From contig NZ_RMBX01000002.1 in assembly GCF_003807585.1 (NCBI RefSeq), positions 372,001 through 436,000 on the forward strand: 64,000 nt of DNA, read 5' to 3'. This document shows, piece after piece, positions 15,949 to 24,426 of this stretch. Under the pieces are notes generated by a model, which saw only the letters and a list, made by a program, of their open reading frames with translations, ran no database searches and was not told the origin of the DNA. Position 1 is the stretch's first letter. Each line of letters starts with the position of its first letter. The stretch is from Chitinophaga barathri (lineage in GTDB: Bacteria > Bacteroidota > Bacteroidia > Chitinophagales > Chitinophagaceae). Both the position numbers and the translations under genes were made by a program.

Positions 15949-17334
15949 ATGAGAACCTTACTATTGCTGCTTACCCTCAGCCTCCCTAGCCTTGCCTGGT
16001 CACAAACCACTATCATCCGCGATGTGAACGTCGTAGACGTCCGCAACGGCAAAATACTCCGCAACCAGACCGTTGTGCTGAACAACAAACGGATAACCTC
16101 CATCGGCAAACGCAGCGTAAAGGCGGACAGTGCCACCGTCATTGACGGCTCCGGCAAATACCTTATCCCCGGCCTTTGGGACATGCACGTTCACAACTTC
16201 GCCCGTGAAGGCAATAACCCGCTGTTGATCGCCAATGGCATTACCGGCGTGCGCGATATGTTCGGCTCCATCACCGCACTGCGCCAATGGAACGAAGAAG
16301 CGGAGAACGGTAAATACCCCGGCCCCGTGATCCATGCCAGCGGCCCTATCGTGGACGGCCCTAAACCCGTATGGCCGGGCTCTGTAGCCGTTTCCACACC
16401 GGAGCAGGGCATCAGGGCGGTAGATTCCCTCGTTGCGCTGAAAGTGGATTTTATCAAAGTGTATTCCCTGCTGGATAAAGCCTCCTATCTCGCCATTGCC
16501 GCAGAGGCCAAAAAACAGAACATCCCCTTCGCGGGCCATGTGCCCAACCGCGTAACCGCACTGGAAGCGGCAGCCGCAGGACAGAAAAGCATGGAACACA
16601 TGTATGGCATCACCGAACTGGGGCTGGACAGCCTGGATTATTACATGGCATGGCAGCAGGGCGCCGCAAAGGATACCCTGCTCAACAACCGCAACAACCG
16701 CAACGCATTCCGCAACCGCAATTTCTCCATGACCACCTTTTCTAAAAGACTGGCGGAACTCGCAAAGTATGACAGCTGGCAATGCCCCACCCTCGTGGTG
16801 AACCGCGGCATTGCGTATATGAACGACAGTACTTTCACTAAAGACCCGAGGCTGGCTTACATGCACAAAATGTTCCGCAACATGTGGGACCCGGCGAAGG
16901 ACTTCCGTTTCAAAACAGCCACCCCTGAAACCTTCGCACAATACCGCCGGGATTACGAACTGAAAATGAGCCTCATAAAACCCATGCACGACGCGGGCAT
17001 CCGGTTCATTGCCGGTACGGATTTCCCCAACCCTTACTGTTTCCCCGGCTTCAGCCTGCACGATGAGCTGGGCCTGTTTGTAAAAGCGGGCCTCACACCG
17101 CTACAGTCATTGCAGACCGCCACGCTCAACCCCGCCGTGTACATGGCCATTGAAAAAGACTATGGCGCCGTGGAAGCCGGCAAATACGCGGACCTGCTGC
17201 TGCTGAACGCAAACCCGCTGGCGGATATCGTCAACACTAAAGATATCTTTATGGTATTCCTGCACGGGAAAGTATATGACAAGACTGCAATAGACAACCT
17301 GCTGGCCTCCATCAGGAAGATGAACGCCAATTAG
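15949..17334 (+). CDS. Secreted amidohydrolase-family protein (imidazolonepropionase-like)
   Basis: The protein has 461 residues from the ATG at 15949, which gives a normal signal peptide (MRTLLLLLTLSLPSLAWSQ). An upstream in-frame GTG at 15922 lies in the duplicated sequence and would add nine residues. The amidohydrolase barrel is clear: IPGLWDMHVHNF (HxH metal pair), AGHVPNR and MEHMYG for later metal ligands, and FIAGTDFPN for the catalytic Asp. The final beta-domain segment GKYADLLLLNANPLADI is typical. The substrate is unknown; it is probably a periplasmic peptidase or hydrolase. TATATTTG at 15937-15944 is an exact -7 box only 4 bases before the ATG, implying a nearly leaderless mRNA. 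Confidence 0.85.
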   Translation: MRTLLLLLTLSLPSLAWSQTTIIRDVNVVDVRNGKILRNQTVVLNNKRITSIGKRSVKADSATVIDGSGKYLIPGLWDMHVHNFAREGNNPLLIANGITGVRDMFGSITALRQWNEEAENGKYPGPVIHASGPIVDGPKPVWPGSVAVSTPEQGIRAVDSLVALKVDFIKVYSLLDKASYLAIAAEAKKQNIPFAGHVPNRVTALEAAAAGQKSMEHMYGITELGLDSLDYYMAWQQGAAKDTLLNNRNNRNAFRNRNFSMTTFSKRLAELAKYDSWQCPTLVVNRGIAYMNDSTFTKDPRLAYMHKMFRNMWDPAKDFRFKTATPETFAQYRRDYELKMSLIKPMHDAGIRFIAGTDFPNPYCFPGFSLHDELGLFVKAGLTPLQSLQTATLNPAVYMAIEKDYGAVEAGKYADLLLLNANPLADIVNTKDIFMVFLHGKVYDKTAIDNLLASIRKMNAN

Positions 17335-17363
17335 GAAAACAAAACCATTCAAGCGGAAGATGT

Positions 17364-17753
17364 ATGCTGGATAAATTCAAACCGGGAGACACCAAAACAT
17401 TCGAACGCGTAGTGACCAAAGCGGACTGCGCCATGTTCGACAGCGGGCCGGTACACCCCGTGTATGCCACTTTTGCGCTGGCCCGCGATGCCGAATGGTG
17501 TTGCAGATTGTTTGTGCTGGAAATGAAAGAGGAAGACGAAGAAGGCATCGGCACCATGATATCCGTGAACCATGTGAGCCCCGCGCCGGAAGACGTGGTA
17601 GTGCTGTTTACCGCCACGGTAAAGTCCCTCCGGGGCAATGAGATCATCTGCTCGTACGTGGCGTACTGCGGGGAGCGCCTCGTGGCTTCGGGAGAGACGG
17701 GGCAGAAGATACTGAAGAAAGAAAAGCTGGAAACCCTGTTCCGCGCTTTATAA
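17364..17753 (+). CDS. Hotdog-fold thioesterase (FlK/YbgC-like)
   Basis: The protein has 129 residues. The pattern resembles the fluoroacetyl-CoA thioesterase FlK group: the PVHPVYATFALARDAEW segment, then GIGTMISVNHVSPAPEDVVV (hot-dog helix and strand) and the closing CGERLVASGETGQKILKKEK. It likely hydrolyses a small acyl-CoA. It follows the amidohydrolase gene by 29 bases and overlaps the 3' end of the convergent response-regulator gene by 6 bases. Confidence 0.78.
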   Translation: MLDKFKPGDTKTFERVVTKADCAMFDSGPVHPVYATFALARDAEWCCRLFVLEMKEEDEEGIGTMISVNHVSPAPEDVVVLFTATVKSLRGNEIICSYVAYCGERLVASGETGQKILKKEKLETLFRAL

Positions 17754-18479
17754 TCCCAGTATCTCCTTCAGTTTTGGGTAACCTGTTTTGCTCACCAGCA
17801 CCTTGCTGCCATCGCGCAATATAGCCAGGTAGGTTTCTTTTTCGTAAGGGTCAATGCGTGTGATCTGGCTCACATTCAGGATGTAGGAGCGGTGCACACG
17901 GATGAACTGCTGGGGGTCCAGCATCTTTTCAAAAAAAGACATTGTTTTATTTTTCAGGAAGCTGCCTTCCGCGGTGATGATCTTCACATAGTCGTCCGCT
18001 GCTTCCAGGTAGTGTATATCCTGCACGGGTATGATCTTGATCTTCCCGTTGATCTTCACCACCACGCGGTTGTGCTGCATGGGCACTTCGCGGGCGGCGT
18101 TGTCCAAAAAGTCCGCCGTGATCTCCGTTTTCCGTTCCAGCATCTTTTGTAATGCCTTGTCGAAGCGGTCTTTGGAAAACGGTTTCAGGAGATAATCTAT
18201 CGCATTCACTTCAAAGGCGCGGAGCGCATATTCTTCAAAAGCGGTGGTGAATATCACACAGGGTATTTTGTCCACCAGCTCCAGCATTTCAAAGCCGTTG
18301 ATCTTCGGCATCTGGATATCCAGGAAGATCAGGTCCGGCTGGTGCTGCTGGATGGCCTTCAGTCCTTCAAACCCATCGTTGCACTCCGCCACTACATCTA
18401 TCTGCGGGTAGGTCTGCAGGTATTCTTTTACCAGCTCGCGCGCCAGCGGTTCGTCATCTATCAGTATTGTCTTTATCAT
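17748..18479 (-). CDS. LytTR-family response regulator
   Basis: The protein has 243 residues. The receiver domain has the acidic pair DD (8-9), the phosphoacceptor D54 in LIFLDIQMPK, and the conserved Lys in YLLKPFSKDRF. Residues ~135-243 form the LytTR DNA-binding domain: IHYLEAADDYVKIITAEGS, FIRVHRSYILNVSQI and LVSKTGYPKLKEIL. It overlaps the 3' end of the cognate kinase gene by 26 bases, a sign of translational coupling. The likely operator is the direct repeat at 20788-20820. Confidence 0.93.
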   Translation of the reverse strand: MIKTILIDDEPLARELVKEYLQTYPQIDVVAECNDGFEGLKAIQQHQPDLIFLDIQMPKINGFEMLELVDKIPCVIFTTAFEEYALRAFEVNAIDYLLKPFSKDRFDKALQKMLERKTEITADFLDNAAREVPMQHNRVVVKINGKIKIIPVQDIHYLEAADDYVKIITAEGSFLKNKTMSFFEKMLDPQQFIRVHRSYILNVSQITRIDPYEKETYLAILRDGSKVLVSKTGYPKLKEILGL

Positions 18480-19521
18480 GCAATTGCGGTACTTTGATCA
18501 GGGTGGTGAATATATGCCCGTCTATATGTGTTTCCAGGAGGTCCTGCCGGGCAAAGAGCAGGTAAAGCCTCCGGCTGATGGAGCTGAGCCCGAAACCCGT
18601 TCCCTGCCAGGATTGCTGTTGCAGGGAAGGGTCGAATGGATTGGAGACGGATACCATCAGCACACCGCGCTCCTCCCAGGCTTTGATCACGATGGTGATT
18701 GCTTCCGTAGTATCGTACAGTCCGAACTTGATCGCGTTCTCCACTACGGGCTGGAGAAGCATGGGCGGTATCTGCAGCATGGCGGCTTCTTCACTTTGCG
18801 CTACTTCTGTGCTGAGCCTGTGGCGGAAGCGCACCTTTTCAATATCAAGATATAACTGGAGGTATTGTAATTCTTCTTTGAGCGGTATCCACAACTGGTC
18901 TTCTTTTTTCAGCGTGCCTCTCAGGAAGTCGCTCAGCTTTTGTATCATCTGCCGCGCTTCTTCCGGGCGGAGGGTCACCAGGGCGTTGATGGAATTAAGA
19001 CTGTTGAACAGGAAATGCGGCTGCAGCTGCTGGCGGAGCTTGTACAGCTCGGCCTCTTTGGCCATCTTTTCCGCGGCTTCCTTGCGTGCCAGCGCCTGGC
19101 GGTGCTCTTCCATTTCATACAAAAAGAAGCTGATAAAACCGGTGCCGGTGATGATGAGCCAACCCAGCGCAAAACGTACCGGCAGCGTATCATTCAGCCA
19201 GAGAAAATAATCAGTAAGAGAACCGAAGATGCTGCGGAGCGACCAGTACACACCGGCCAGCCAGATCACGCTTACCGTAAAGGTGAGCAGGGCTACGAAC
19301 ACATACTTGCCTTTTACCGGCCTGTAATATGCCAGCATCTGCGCGATGCAGGCGGCCGCCACTGCCAGCAGGCTGTTGTGAAACCCGCTATCCGCCCAGG
19401 CGAGGGACATCGGTAGTTTCAGCCACAGGTGCAGGATGATGGCATGCATTTGGACAAATACGCATACCCCGGTGATGAACGTCCAGCGGAATTGTGTTTC
19501 TTTCAGCAGATGTGTAGCCAA
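18454..19521 (-). CDS. LytS-type sensor histidine kinase
   Basis: The 355-residue protein has four predicted membrane helices in the first ~135 residues, then a short coiled coil (MEEHRQALARKEAAEKMAKE). The His_kinase domain follows with the phosphoacceptor H169 in QQLQPHFLFNSLNSINAL. The HATPase part shows VVENAIKFGL and GTGFGLSSISRRL. It has no periplasmic sensor domain, so the signal is probably read in or at the membrane, possibly through the LiaF-like protein encoded upstream. Confidence 0.92.
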   Translation of the reverse strand: MATHLLKETQFRWTFITGVCVFVQMHAIILHLWLKLPMSLAWADSGFHNSLLAVAAACIAQMLAYYRPVKGKYVFVALLTFTVSVIWLAGVYWSLRSIFGSLTDYFLWLNDTLPVRFALGWLIITGTGFISFFLYEMEEHRQALARKEAAEKMAKEAELYKLRQQLQPHFLFNSLNSINALVTLRPEEARQMIQKLSDFLRGTLKKEDQLWIPLKEELQYLQLYLDIEKVRFRHRLSTEVAQSEEAAMLQIPPMLLQPVVENAIKFGLYDTTEAITIVIKAWEERGVLMVSVSNPFDPSLQQQSWQGTGFGLSSISRRLYLLFARQDLLETHIDGHIFTTLIKVPQLHDKDNTDR

Positions 19522-19542
19522 AACAGGTCGTTTTTTTACAGG

Positions 19543-19896
19543 TTATACATTCAGCTCAAAGTACTTCTGGGACTGCAGCTGCGCTGCTTTCATCTGGAGA
19601 AGGGCCACATAGCTGCTGGCATTTTCGGGCTCCTCCACGCGGGAGTAAAGCTCCATGCCGTCTTTCAGCTCGTCCAGCGCGCTCAGCTCCGGTACGTTGA
19701 TAAAACGCCATTCCACCAACTCCTGTTTCTGGTTGCGGAAAGCATACTGCTCCTGTTCGCCTATTTCGACGGCCTTTTTCCAGGCTTCTTTTTTGTTCAC
19801 CGCACTGATGAGGCGCAGCTGCTCGTCGAACTGCGGGAGGTGCTCCCCTTTACCGCAGATAATCTGGTACACGATCTTTGCTACAAACCAATACAT
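19543..19896 (-). CDS. DUF4288-like small protein
   Basis: The 117-residue protein, MYWFVAKIVYQIICGKGEH at its start, is followed by FDEQLRLISAVNKKEAWKKA and a Glu/Gln-rich C-terminal half. The YWFVAKIVYQI opening and the AxxkkeAwkkA helix fit DUF4288. No signal peptide or membrane helix is seen, so it is cytosolic. It lies 21 bases before the kinase gene within the LytS/LytR operon, and its role there is unknown. Confidence 0.7.
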   Translation of the reverse strand: MYWFVAKIVYQIICGKGEHLPQFDEQLRLISAVNKKEAWKKAVEIGEQEQYAFRNQKQELVEWRFINVPELSALDELKDGMELYSRVEEPENASSYVALLQMKAAQLQSQKYFELNV

Positions 19897-19923
19897 GTTT
19901 TAACGGTTTACTGGTAATAATAA

Positions 19924-19945
19924 GGATGGATGATGGATGGAGGAT
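19924..19945 (+). repeat. Two-unit 11-bp phased GGA repeat
   Basis: GGATGGATGAT (19924-19934) is followed directly by GGATGGAGGAT (19935-19945), in the 88-base gap between the LiaF-like and DUF4288 genes. It has the same 11-bp spacing of GGA as the larger arrays at 27.7, 40.1 and 61.5 kb. Confidence 0.6.
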
Positions 19946-19984
19946 AACAATTAACAATGGACAAAAGAATGGCGGAAAGAGAGA

Positions 19985-20701
19985 TTAATAACTTTTCAGG
20001 TCTACCCCTCCGAAAGTACAGGAGCCTTTCAGCACGAGCACTTTATTGGAGGGCATGGAAGGCGGCATGGAACGTTTGTCTTCAATCCCGCCGAATATCG
20101 TATTTACGTCCAGTTTCACATCCCAGTGGCTGGGCACAATGATCTCCACTCCGCCGAACATGGTCGTGATATCGAGTACCACCTCACCATTGATATCGGC
20201 CTGCATGAAGTTCAGCTCCGTGCCGCCGAATATGGTGGTGATGCTGCCTCCCTGGAAGTTCTTGGAAAGGATCATCTTATTCGTGCCGCTGAAGATGGTG
20301 GTGCTTTCGATATAATCATCGCTGTTGCGCACCGTGCCTCCCGCCATCACTTCGTCATACCGCTGCTTTTTACTGGTGGCCCGCCCGATTATATACACAC
20401 CCATTACCATAAGTATGCCCGGGAACAGGAAGCGCCCGATATTCCAGTCCATCGGAACAATCTCTCCCACTAAAAAAACACAGCCCACAAAAGTGACAAT
20501 GAACCATGCAATGCCCTGGAACTTGCTTTTGGCACCCATCACAAATCCTACGAGGATCAGGATCATGGGCCAGGAAAATATCCAGTCAGGCAACTCCAGC
20601 CCCATCCTTCTCAGGAAAATAAAAAGGCCTACACAGAGAACGATCACGCCGGCCCAGAGACCGCTGCCGTTATTATTTAGTTGACGATTAGCCCTGCTCA
20701 T
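19985..20701 (-). CDS. LiaF-like membrane protein (LiaI/LiaF-type TM region plus beta-repeat C-terminus)
   Basis: The 238-residue protein has about four membrane helices (LWAGVIVLCVGLFIFL onward) with the LiaI-LiaF-type fold. A cytosolic beta-helical tail follows, in which a strand motif recurs: ITTIFGGTELNF, ITTMFGGVEIIV, VNTIFGGIEDKR, CTFGGVDLKS. LiaF-type proteins control envelope-stress two-component systems in Firmicutes. Here it heads the operon that also encodes the LytS kinase and LytTR regulator, so a sensor-accessory role is plausible. The promoter and a candidate LytTR site lie directly upstream. Confidence 0.85.
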   Translation of the reverse strand: MSRANRQLNNNGSGLWAGVIVLCVGLFIFLRRMGLELPDWIFSWPMILILVGFVMGAKSKFQGIAWFIVTFVGCVFLVGEIVPMDWNIGRFLFPGILMVMGVYIIGRATSKKQRYDEVMAGGTVRNSDDYIESTTIFSGTNKMILSKNFQGGSITTIFGGTELNFMQADINGEVVLDITTMFGGVEIIVPSHWDVKLDVNTIFGGIEDKRSMPPSMPSNKVLVLKGSCTFGGVDLKSY

Positions 20702-20730
20702 AAATTGTACTGTTTTAAAAATTTATGATA

Positions 20731-20761
20731 CAAATCTACTCCAGGGCAGTGTGCATCACAA
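20731..20761 (-). promoter_or_regulatory. Consensus promoter of the LiaF-like/LytSR operon
   Basis: On the minus strand TTG (20761-20759), a 20-base spacer, then TAGATTTG (20738-20731), a full match to the Bacteroidota promoter. The start codon at 20701 is ~30 bases downstream. Confidence 0.7.
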
Positions 20762-20787
20762 TACCGCTTAGGCAGGGAGGGGTCAAT

Positions 20788-20820
20788 TGCCGGTGAAAAG
20801 GGGGAAAATGCCGGTGAAAA
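20788..20820 (-). promoter_or_regulatory. Candidate LytTR operator: 21-bp-phased direct repeat
   Basis: TTTTCACCGGCA occurs twice on the minus strand with a 21-bp period (20820-20809 and 20799-20788), upstream of the -33 element of the operon encoding a LytTR regulator. LytTR proteins typically bind two ~9-bp direct repeats about two helical turns apart. Confidence 0.55.
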
Positions 20821-20823
20821 TGT

Positions 20824-21486
20824 TCAAAGCTCGACGATGACGGATTCACCGCCCAATTTGCGGATAATGGGCTGAAGGCCGGCCACCATCGCATCGGGGC
20901 CGCAGATATAGAAGTGCTGGCGGTAATTCTTCACTTTGTCGCGGAGATATACCTCGTCCACATAATGATGGTCGTAGCCCGGAAACGCTTCGTCCGTGAG
21001 GGTATTGATGAAGTTTTTACCGAGCATGGCCCTGAATTCGGTTTCCAGGATAATGTCCGCCCGGGTCTTGTTGGAAAAGATCAGCTTGTTGTTCCCCACT
21101 TTGCCTTCTTTGTGCAGCTGGCGGAAAATGGCGATAAAAGGGGTGATCCCGGCGCCCCCGGCGATAAATACGCCTTCGCCCTGGTATTGTATGGCGCCCC
21201 AGACGTCGTGCAGGATGAGGCTGTCCCCGGGCTTCAGCAGGCCCAGCTGGTGGGTCACCCCGGGATGGTCGTCGTATATCTTGATGGTGAATTCCAGGGT
21301 ATCCCATTCATTGAGGGCGGTAAAGGTAAAGGGCCGCAGCTGGTCCTTCCAGTCGGGCAGATTGATCGCCACGTCGGTAGCCTGGCCGGGCGCAAATGCG
21401 TAGCCGGCGGGCTTTTGAAGGGTAAATCGCTTTACGTTGTGTGTAACCGGGGTTATATCTAATATTGAAACAATATGTTCAGCCAT
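20824..21486 (-). CDS. FAD/NAD(P)-binding ferredoxin reductase-family oxidoreductase
   Basis: The protein has 220 residues from the ATG at 21486 (MAEHIVSILDI). A longer frame to 21588 would run into the icd promoter. The FAD domain has LRPFTFTAL (RxxS/T-Y/F-type flavin motif) and the NAD(P) domain VFIAGGAGITPFIAIFRQL. The C-terminus FYICGPDAMVAGLQPIIRKL is the classical CGPxxM block. There is no 2Fe-2S domain, so a separate electron partner is needed. It is divergent from icd. Confidence 0.88.
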   Translation of the reverse strand: MAEHIVSILDITPVTHNVKRFTLQKPAGYAFAPGQATDVAINLPDWKDQLRPFTFTALNEWDTLEFTIKIYDDHPGVTHQLGLLKPGDSLILHDVWGAIQYQGEGVFIAGGAGITPFIAIFRQLHKEGKVGNNKLIFSNKTRADIILETEFRAMLGKNFINTLTDEAFPGYDHHYVDEVYLRDKVKNYRQHFYICGPDAMVAGLQPIIRKLGGESVIVEL

Positions 21487-21572
21487 AGCTCCTTGATTTT
21501 CGGGTGCAACAATTCTGTCCGAATTTAAGTTAATTCTCACAATTCCGGGGTACAGGCCAAGTCCAAATGTCA

Positions 21573-21580
21573 TACCTTTG
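21573..21580 (+). promoter_or_regulatory. -7 box of icd
   Basis: TACCTTTG matches TAnnTTTG and lies 33 bases before the ATG at 21614. This rules out the in-frame upstream start at 21578, which sits inside the box. Confidence 0.55.
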
Positions 21581-21613
21581 CGAAGCATTAATGAAACAAT
21601 AACACAGCAATAT

Positions 21614-22879
21614 ATGCCGGCAGAAAAAATTCAGATGATCAACGGGCAGATTAAGGTCCCTGCCCATCCTATTATTCCGTTCATTATCGGGGACGGCATT
21701 GGCCCGGATATCTGGCGCGCCAGTGTGAGAGTGTTTGACGCAGCTATCGAAAAAGCATACGGCGGCGAACGGAAAATTGAGTGGAAAGAAGTACTGGCTG
21801 GCGAAAAGGCTTACCAGGAAACGGGAGAATGGCTTCCCAAGTCCACCCTGGACTCCCTGAAGGAGTACCTCGTATCTATCAAAGGCCCCCTGACCACCCC
21901 CGTAGGCGGCGGCATCCGCTCGCTGAACGTGGCCATGCGCCAGGAACTCGACCTTTACGCCTGCGTGCGCCCCGTACGCTGGTTCAACAAGGTGCCCTCT
22001 CCCGTAAAACACCCCGAAAAAGTGGATATGGTGATCTTCCGTGAGAATACGGAGGATATCTACGCCGGTATTGAATACATGTATGGCACGGAAGGCGCGG
22101 ACAAACTGCTCAAATTCCTCACCGAAGAGCTGGGCGTGAAACAGATCCGTTTCCCCGAAACCTCTTCCTTCGGCATCAAACCCGTATCCAAAGAAGGTAC
22201 CGAAAGGCTCGTGCGCGCGGCCATCCGCTACGCCATCGAGCACAAAAAGCCCACCGTGTCCATCGTACACAAGGGCAATATCATGAAGTTCACCGAAGGC
22301 GGCTTCAAAAACTGGGGTTATGAGCTGGCTGTACGCGAATTCGGCGAATACGTATACACCTGGGAACAGTGGGAGCAGACCAAAAAAGAAAAAGGTGAAG
22401 ACGAAGCCAACCGCGAGCTGAAAGTAGCGATGGCCCACAACAAGATCATCATCAATGACGTGATAGCGGACAACTTCCTGCAGCAGATCCTCCTCGCCCC
22501 GCAGGAATACTCCGTGATAGCCACCCTGAACCTGAACGGCGATTACATTTCCGACGCGCTGGCGGCGGCTGTAGGCGGCATCGGCATCGCTCCGGGCGGG
22601 AATATCAACTATACCACCGGCCATGCCGTATTTGAAGCCACACACGGCACCGCGCCCCGCTTCGCCAATACAGACACTATGAACCCCTCTTCCGTGATCC
22701 TTTCCGGCGTCATGATGCTGGAATATATGGGCTGGAAAGAAGCGGCGGAAATCATCGTACACGGCCTCAGCACGGCCATCATGCGCAAACGCGTGACCAT
22801 CGACTTCTACAAGCTGATGGACGATGCCACCCTGGTAAAATGCAGCGAATTTGCGGACGAGATCATCAAGCAGCTCTAG
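21614..22879 (+). CDS. icd: Isocitrate dehydrogenase, bacterial (E. coli Icd) type
   Basis: The protein has 421 residues from [11 protein letters not shown]. The subfamily I signature is visible: [29 protein letters not shown] (the Ser that AceK phosphorylates in E. coli, plus substrate Arg residues) and [14 protein letters not shown] reading as [13 protein letters not shown] here. The adenine-site block [15 protein letters not shown] has Arg-Phe where E. coli NADP-Icd has Lys-Tyr, so NADP use is likely but not certain. It catalyses oxidative decarboxylation of isocitrate in the TCA cycle. A second, structurally different isocitrate dehydrogenase follows 145 bases later. Confidence 0.93.
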   Translation: MPAEKIQMINGQIKVPAHPIIPFIIGDGIGPDIWRASVRVFDAAIEKAYGGERKIEWKEVLAGEKAYQETGEWLPKSTLDSLKEYLVSIKGPLTTPVGGGIRSLNVAMRQELDLYACVRPVRWFNKVPSPVKHPEKVDMVIFRENTEDIYAGIEYMYGTEGADKLLKFLTEELGVKQIRFPETSSFGIKPVSKEGTERLVRAAIRYAIEHKKPTVSIVHKGNIMKFTEGGFKNWGYELAVREFGEYVYTWEQWEQTKKEKGEDEANRELKVAMAHNKIIINDVIADNFLQQILLAPQEYSVIATLNLNGDYISDALAAAVGGIGIAPGGNINYTTGHAVFEATHGTAPRFANTDTMNPSSVILSGVMMLEYMGWKEAAEIIVHGLSTAIMRKRVTIDFYKLMDDATLVKCSEFADEIIKQL

Positions 22880-22903
22880 GCAAAATGAATTTAATGCAAC
22901 GGA

Positions 22904-22935
22904 TTGCAAAATTCGGCCGGTAAATATTATCTTTC
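22904..22935 (+). promoter_or_regulatory. Promoter of the second isocitrate dehydrogenase gene
   Basis: TTG (22904-22906), 21 bases, then TATCTTTC (22928-22935), one base off TAnnTTTG. It leaves a ~85-base AT-rich leader. Its presence implies that the two idh genes can be expressed separately. Confidence 0.5.
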
Positions 22936-23024
22936 GAAATTGTAATCAAATCATTTGATAAAAAAACGTAATCAATCAACCGGTTGCGTTATTCGAAATT
23001 GGCTGTAATAAAAATTAAAAACTG

Positions 23025-24257
23025 ATGTCACAAAAAATCAAAGTTGCAAACCCTGTGGTTGAACTGGATGGCGACGAAATGACGCGGATCATCTGGAAGT
23101 TCATTAAAGACAAACTGATCACTCCTTACCTGGACCTGGATATTAAATATTTTGACCTCGGAATGGAGCACCGCGATGCCACCAACGACCAGGTGACTGT
23201 AGACGCTGCCAATGCGATCAAACAGTACAGCGTGGGTATCAAATGCGCTACCATCACCCCTGACGAAGAGCGTGTAAAAGAGTTCAAGCTGAAACAAATG
23301 TGGAAATCACCGAACGGCACCATCCGCAACATCCTGGACGGCACCGTATTCCGTGAGCCCATCGTTACCAAAAACGTTCCCCGCCTGGTTCCCAACTGGA
23401 CCGCGCCCATCTGCATCGGCCGTCATGCTTTCGGCGACCAGTACCGTGCTACGGACTTCGTGACCAAAGGCAAAGGCAAACTCACCATCAAATTTGAAGG
23501 CGAGAACGGTGAAGTGATCGAACATGAAGTATACAACTTCAAAGGCGACGGCGTTGCGCTGGCGATGTACAATACAGACGAATCTATCCGCGGCTTCGCA
23601 CGCTCCTGCTTCAACCAGGCGCTGATGAAAAAGTGGCCGCTGTACCTCAGCACCAAAAACACCATCCTGAAAAAGTACGATGGCCGTTTCAAAGATATCT
23701 TCGAAGAGATCTACCAGCAGGAGTTCAAAGCCGAATTCGACAAAGCGGGCCTCACTTATGAGCACCGCCTCATAGACGATATGGTGGCTTCCGCCCTGAA
23801 ATGGAACGGTAACTTCGTGTGGGCCTGTAAGAACTATGACGGAGACGTACAGTCCGATACCGTGGCCCAGGGCTTCGGTTCTCTCGGCCTCATGACCTCC
23901 ACCCTGGTTACACCCGATGGTAAGACCATGGAAGCGGAAGCCGCGCACGGCACCGTTACCCGTCACTACCGCGACCACCAGGCCGGCAAACCCACTTCCA
24001 CCAACCCCATCGCCTCCATCTTCGCATGGACGCGCGGCCTGGAGTTCCGTGGCAAGCTGGACGGCAACCAGGAGCTGGTAAACTTCTGCCATGCACTGGA
24101 ACAGGTATGCGTTGAAACCGTGGAAAGCGGTAAAATGACCAAAGACCTGGCCGTTTGTATCCATGGCAACAAAGTAGAGCATGGCAAACATTACCTCTAC
24201 ACCGAAGAGTTCCTCGCAGAGCTGGACACAGCCCTGAAAGCCAAACTCGCAAAATAA
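23025..24257 (+). CDS. NADP-dependent isocitrate dehydrogenase, eukaryote-like type II
   Basis: The protein has 410 residues and aligns by eye with human IDH1/2: [14 protein letters not shown], then [20 protein letters not shown] and [17 protein letters not shown] (the Arg equivalent to IDH1 R132). [17 protein letters not shown] has the Arg-His pair that fixes NADP specificity, and [15 protein letters not shown] follows. It is homodimeric in relatives. It lies directly after the unrelated-subfamily icd gene, with its own promoter and a strong terminator behind it. Confidence 0.95.
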   Translation: MSQKIKVANPVVELDGDEMTRIIWKFIKDKLITPYLDLDIKYFDLGMEHRDATNDQVTVDAANAIKQYSVGIKCATITPDEERVKEFKLKQMWKSPNGTIRNILDGTVFREPIVTKNVPRLVPNWTAPICIGRHAFGDQYRATDFVTKGKGKLTIKFEGENGEVIEHEVYNFKGDGVALAMYNTDESIRGFARSCFNQALMKKWPLYLSTKNTILKKYDGRFKDIFEEIYQQEFKAEFDKAGLTYEHRLIDDMVASALKWNGNFVWACKNYDGDVQSDTVAQGFGSLGLMTSTLVTPDGKTMEAEAAHGTVTRHYRDHQAGKPTSTNPIASIFAWTRGLEFRGKLDGNQELVNFCHALEQVCVETVESGKMTKDLAVCIHGNKVEHGKHYLYTEEFLAELDTALKAKLAK

Positions 24258-24277
24258 ACATCACGCAAGTGTATATA

Positions 24278-24310
24278 CGGGCGGCCTCCACAAGGGGCCG
24301 CCTTTTGTTT
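24278..24310 (+). terminator. Terminator after the IDH pair
   Basis: GGCGGCCTC (24280-24288) pairs with GGGGCCGCC (24294-24302, one G-T pair) around CACAA, followed by TTTTGTTTTC. Confidence 0.85.
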
Positions 24311-24373
24311 TCTCCTGAAAATCAGCGGAAACTGCTGTAACACATCAGTGATAACCGCCGCTCATGCAGGTTT

Positions 24374-24407
24374 TTGCGGTCAATAATGTTTGTTTTTATT
24401 ACATTTA
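24374..24407 (+). promoter_or_regulatory. Probable promoter of the TlpA-like gene
   Basis: TTG (24374-24376), 23 bases, then TACATTTA (24400-24407), 7 of 8 matches to the -7 box, 19 bases before the ATG at 24427. Confidence 0.45.
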
Positions 24408-24426
24408 TCCTCAAACCCAACCAATC

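Noticed and set aside
21578..21613. Upstream start of icd
   Set aside because: It falls inside the -7 box TACCTTTG, so it would not be in the mRNA.
21530..22909. Long antisense frame (459 codons) over icd
   Set aside because: Composition is typical of a shadow frame, and the sense strand is an unmistakable isocitrate dehydrogenase.
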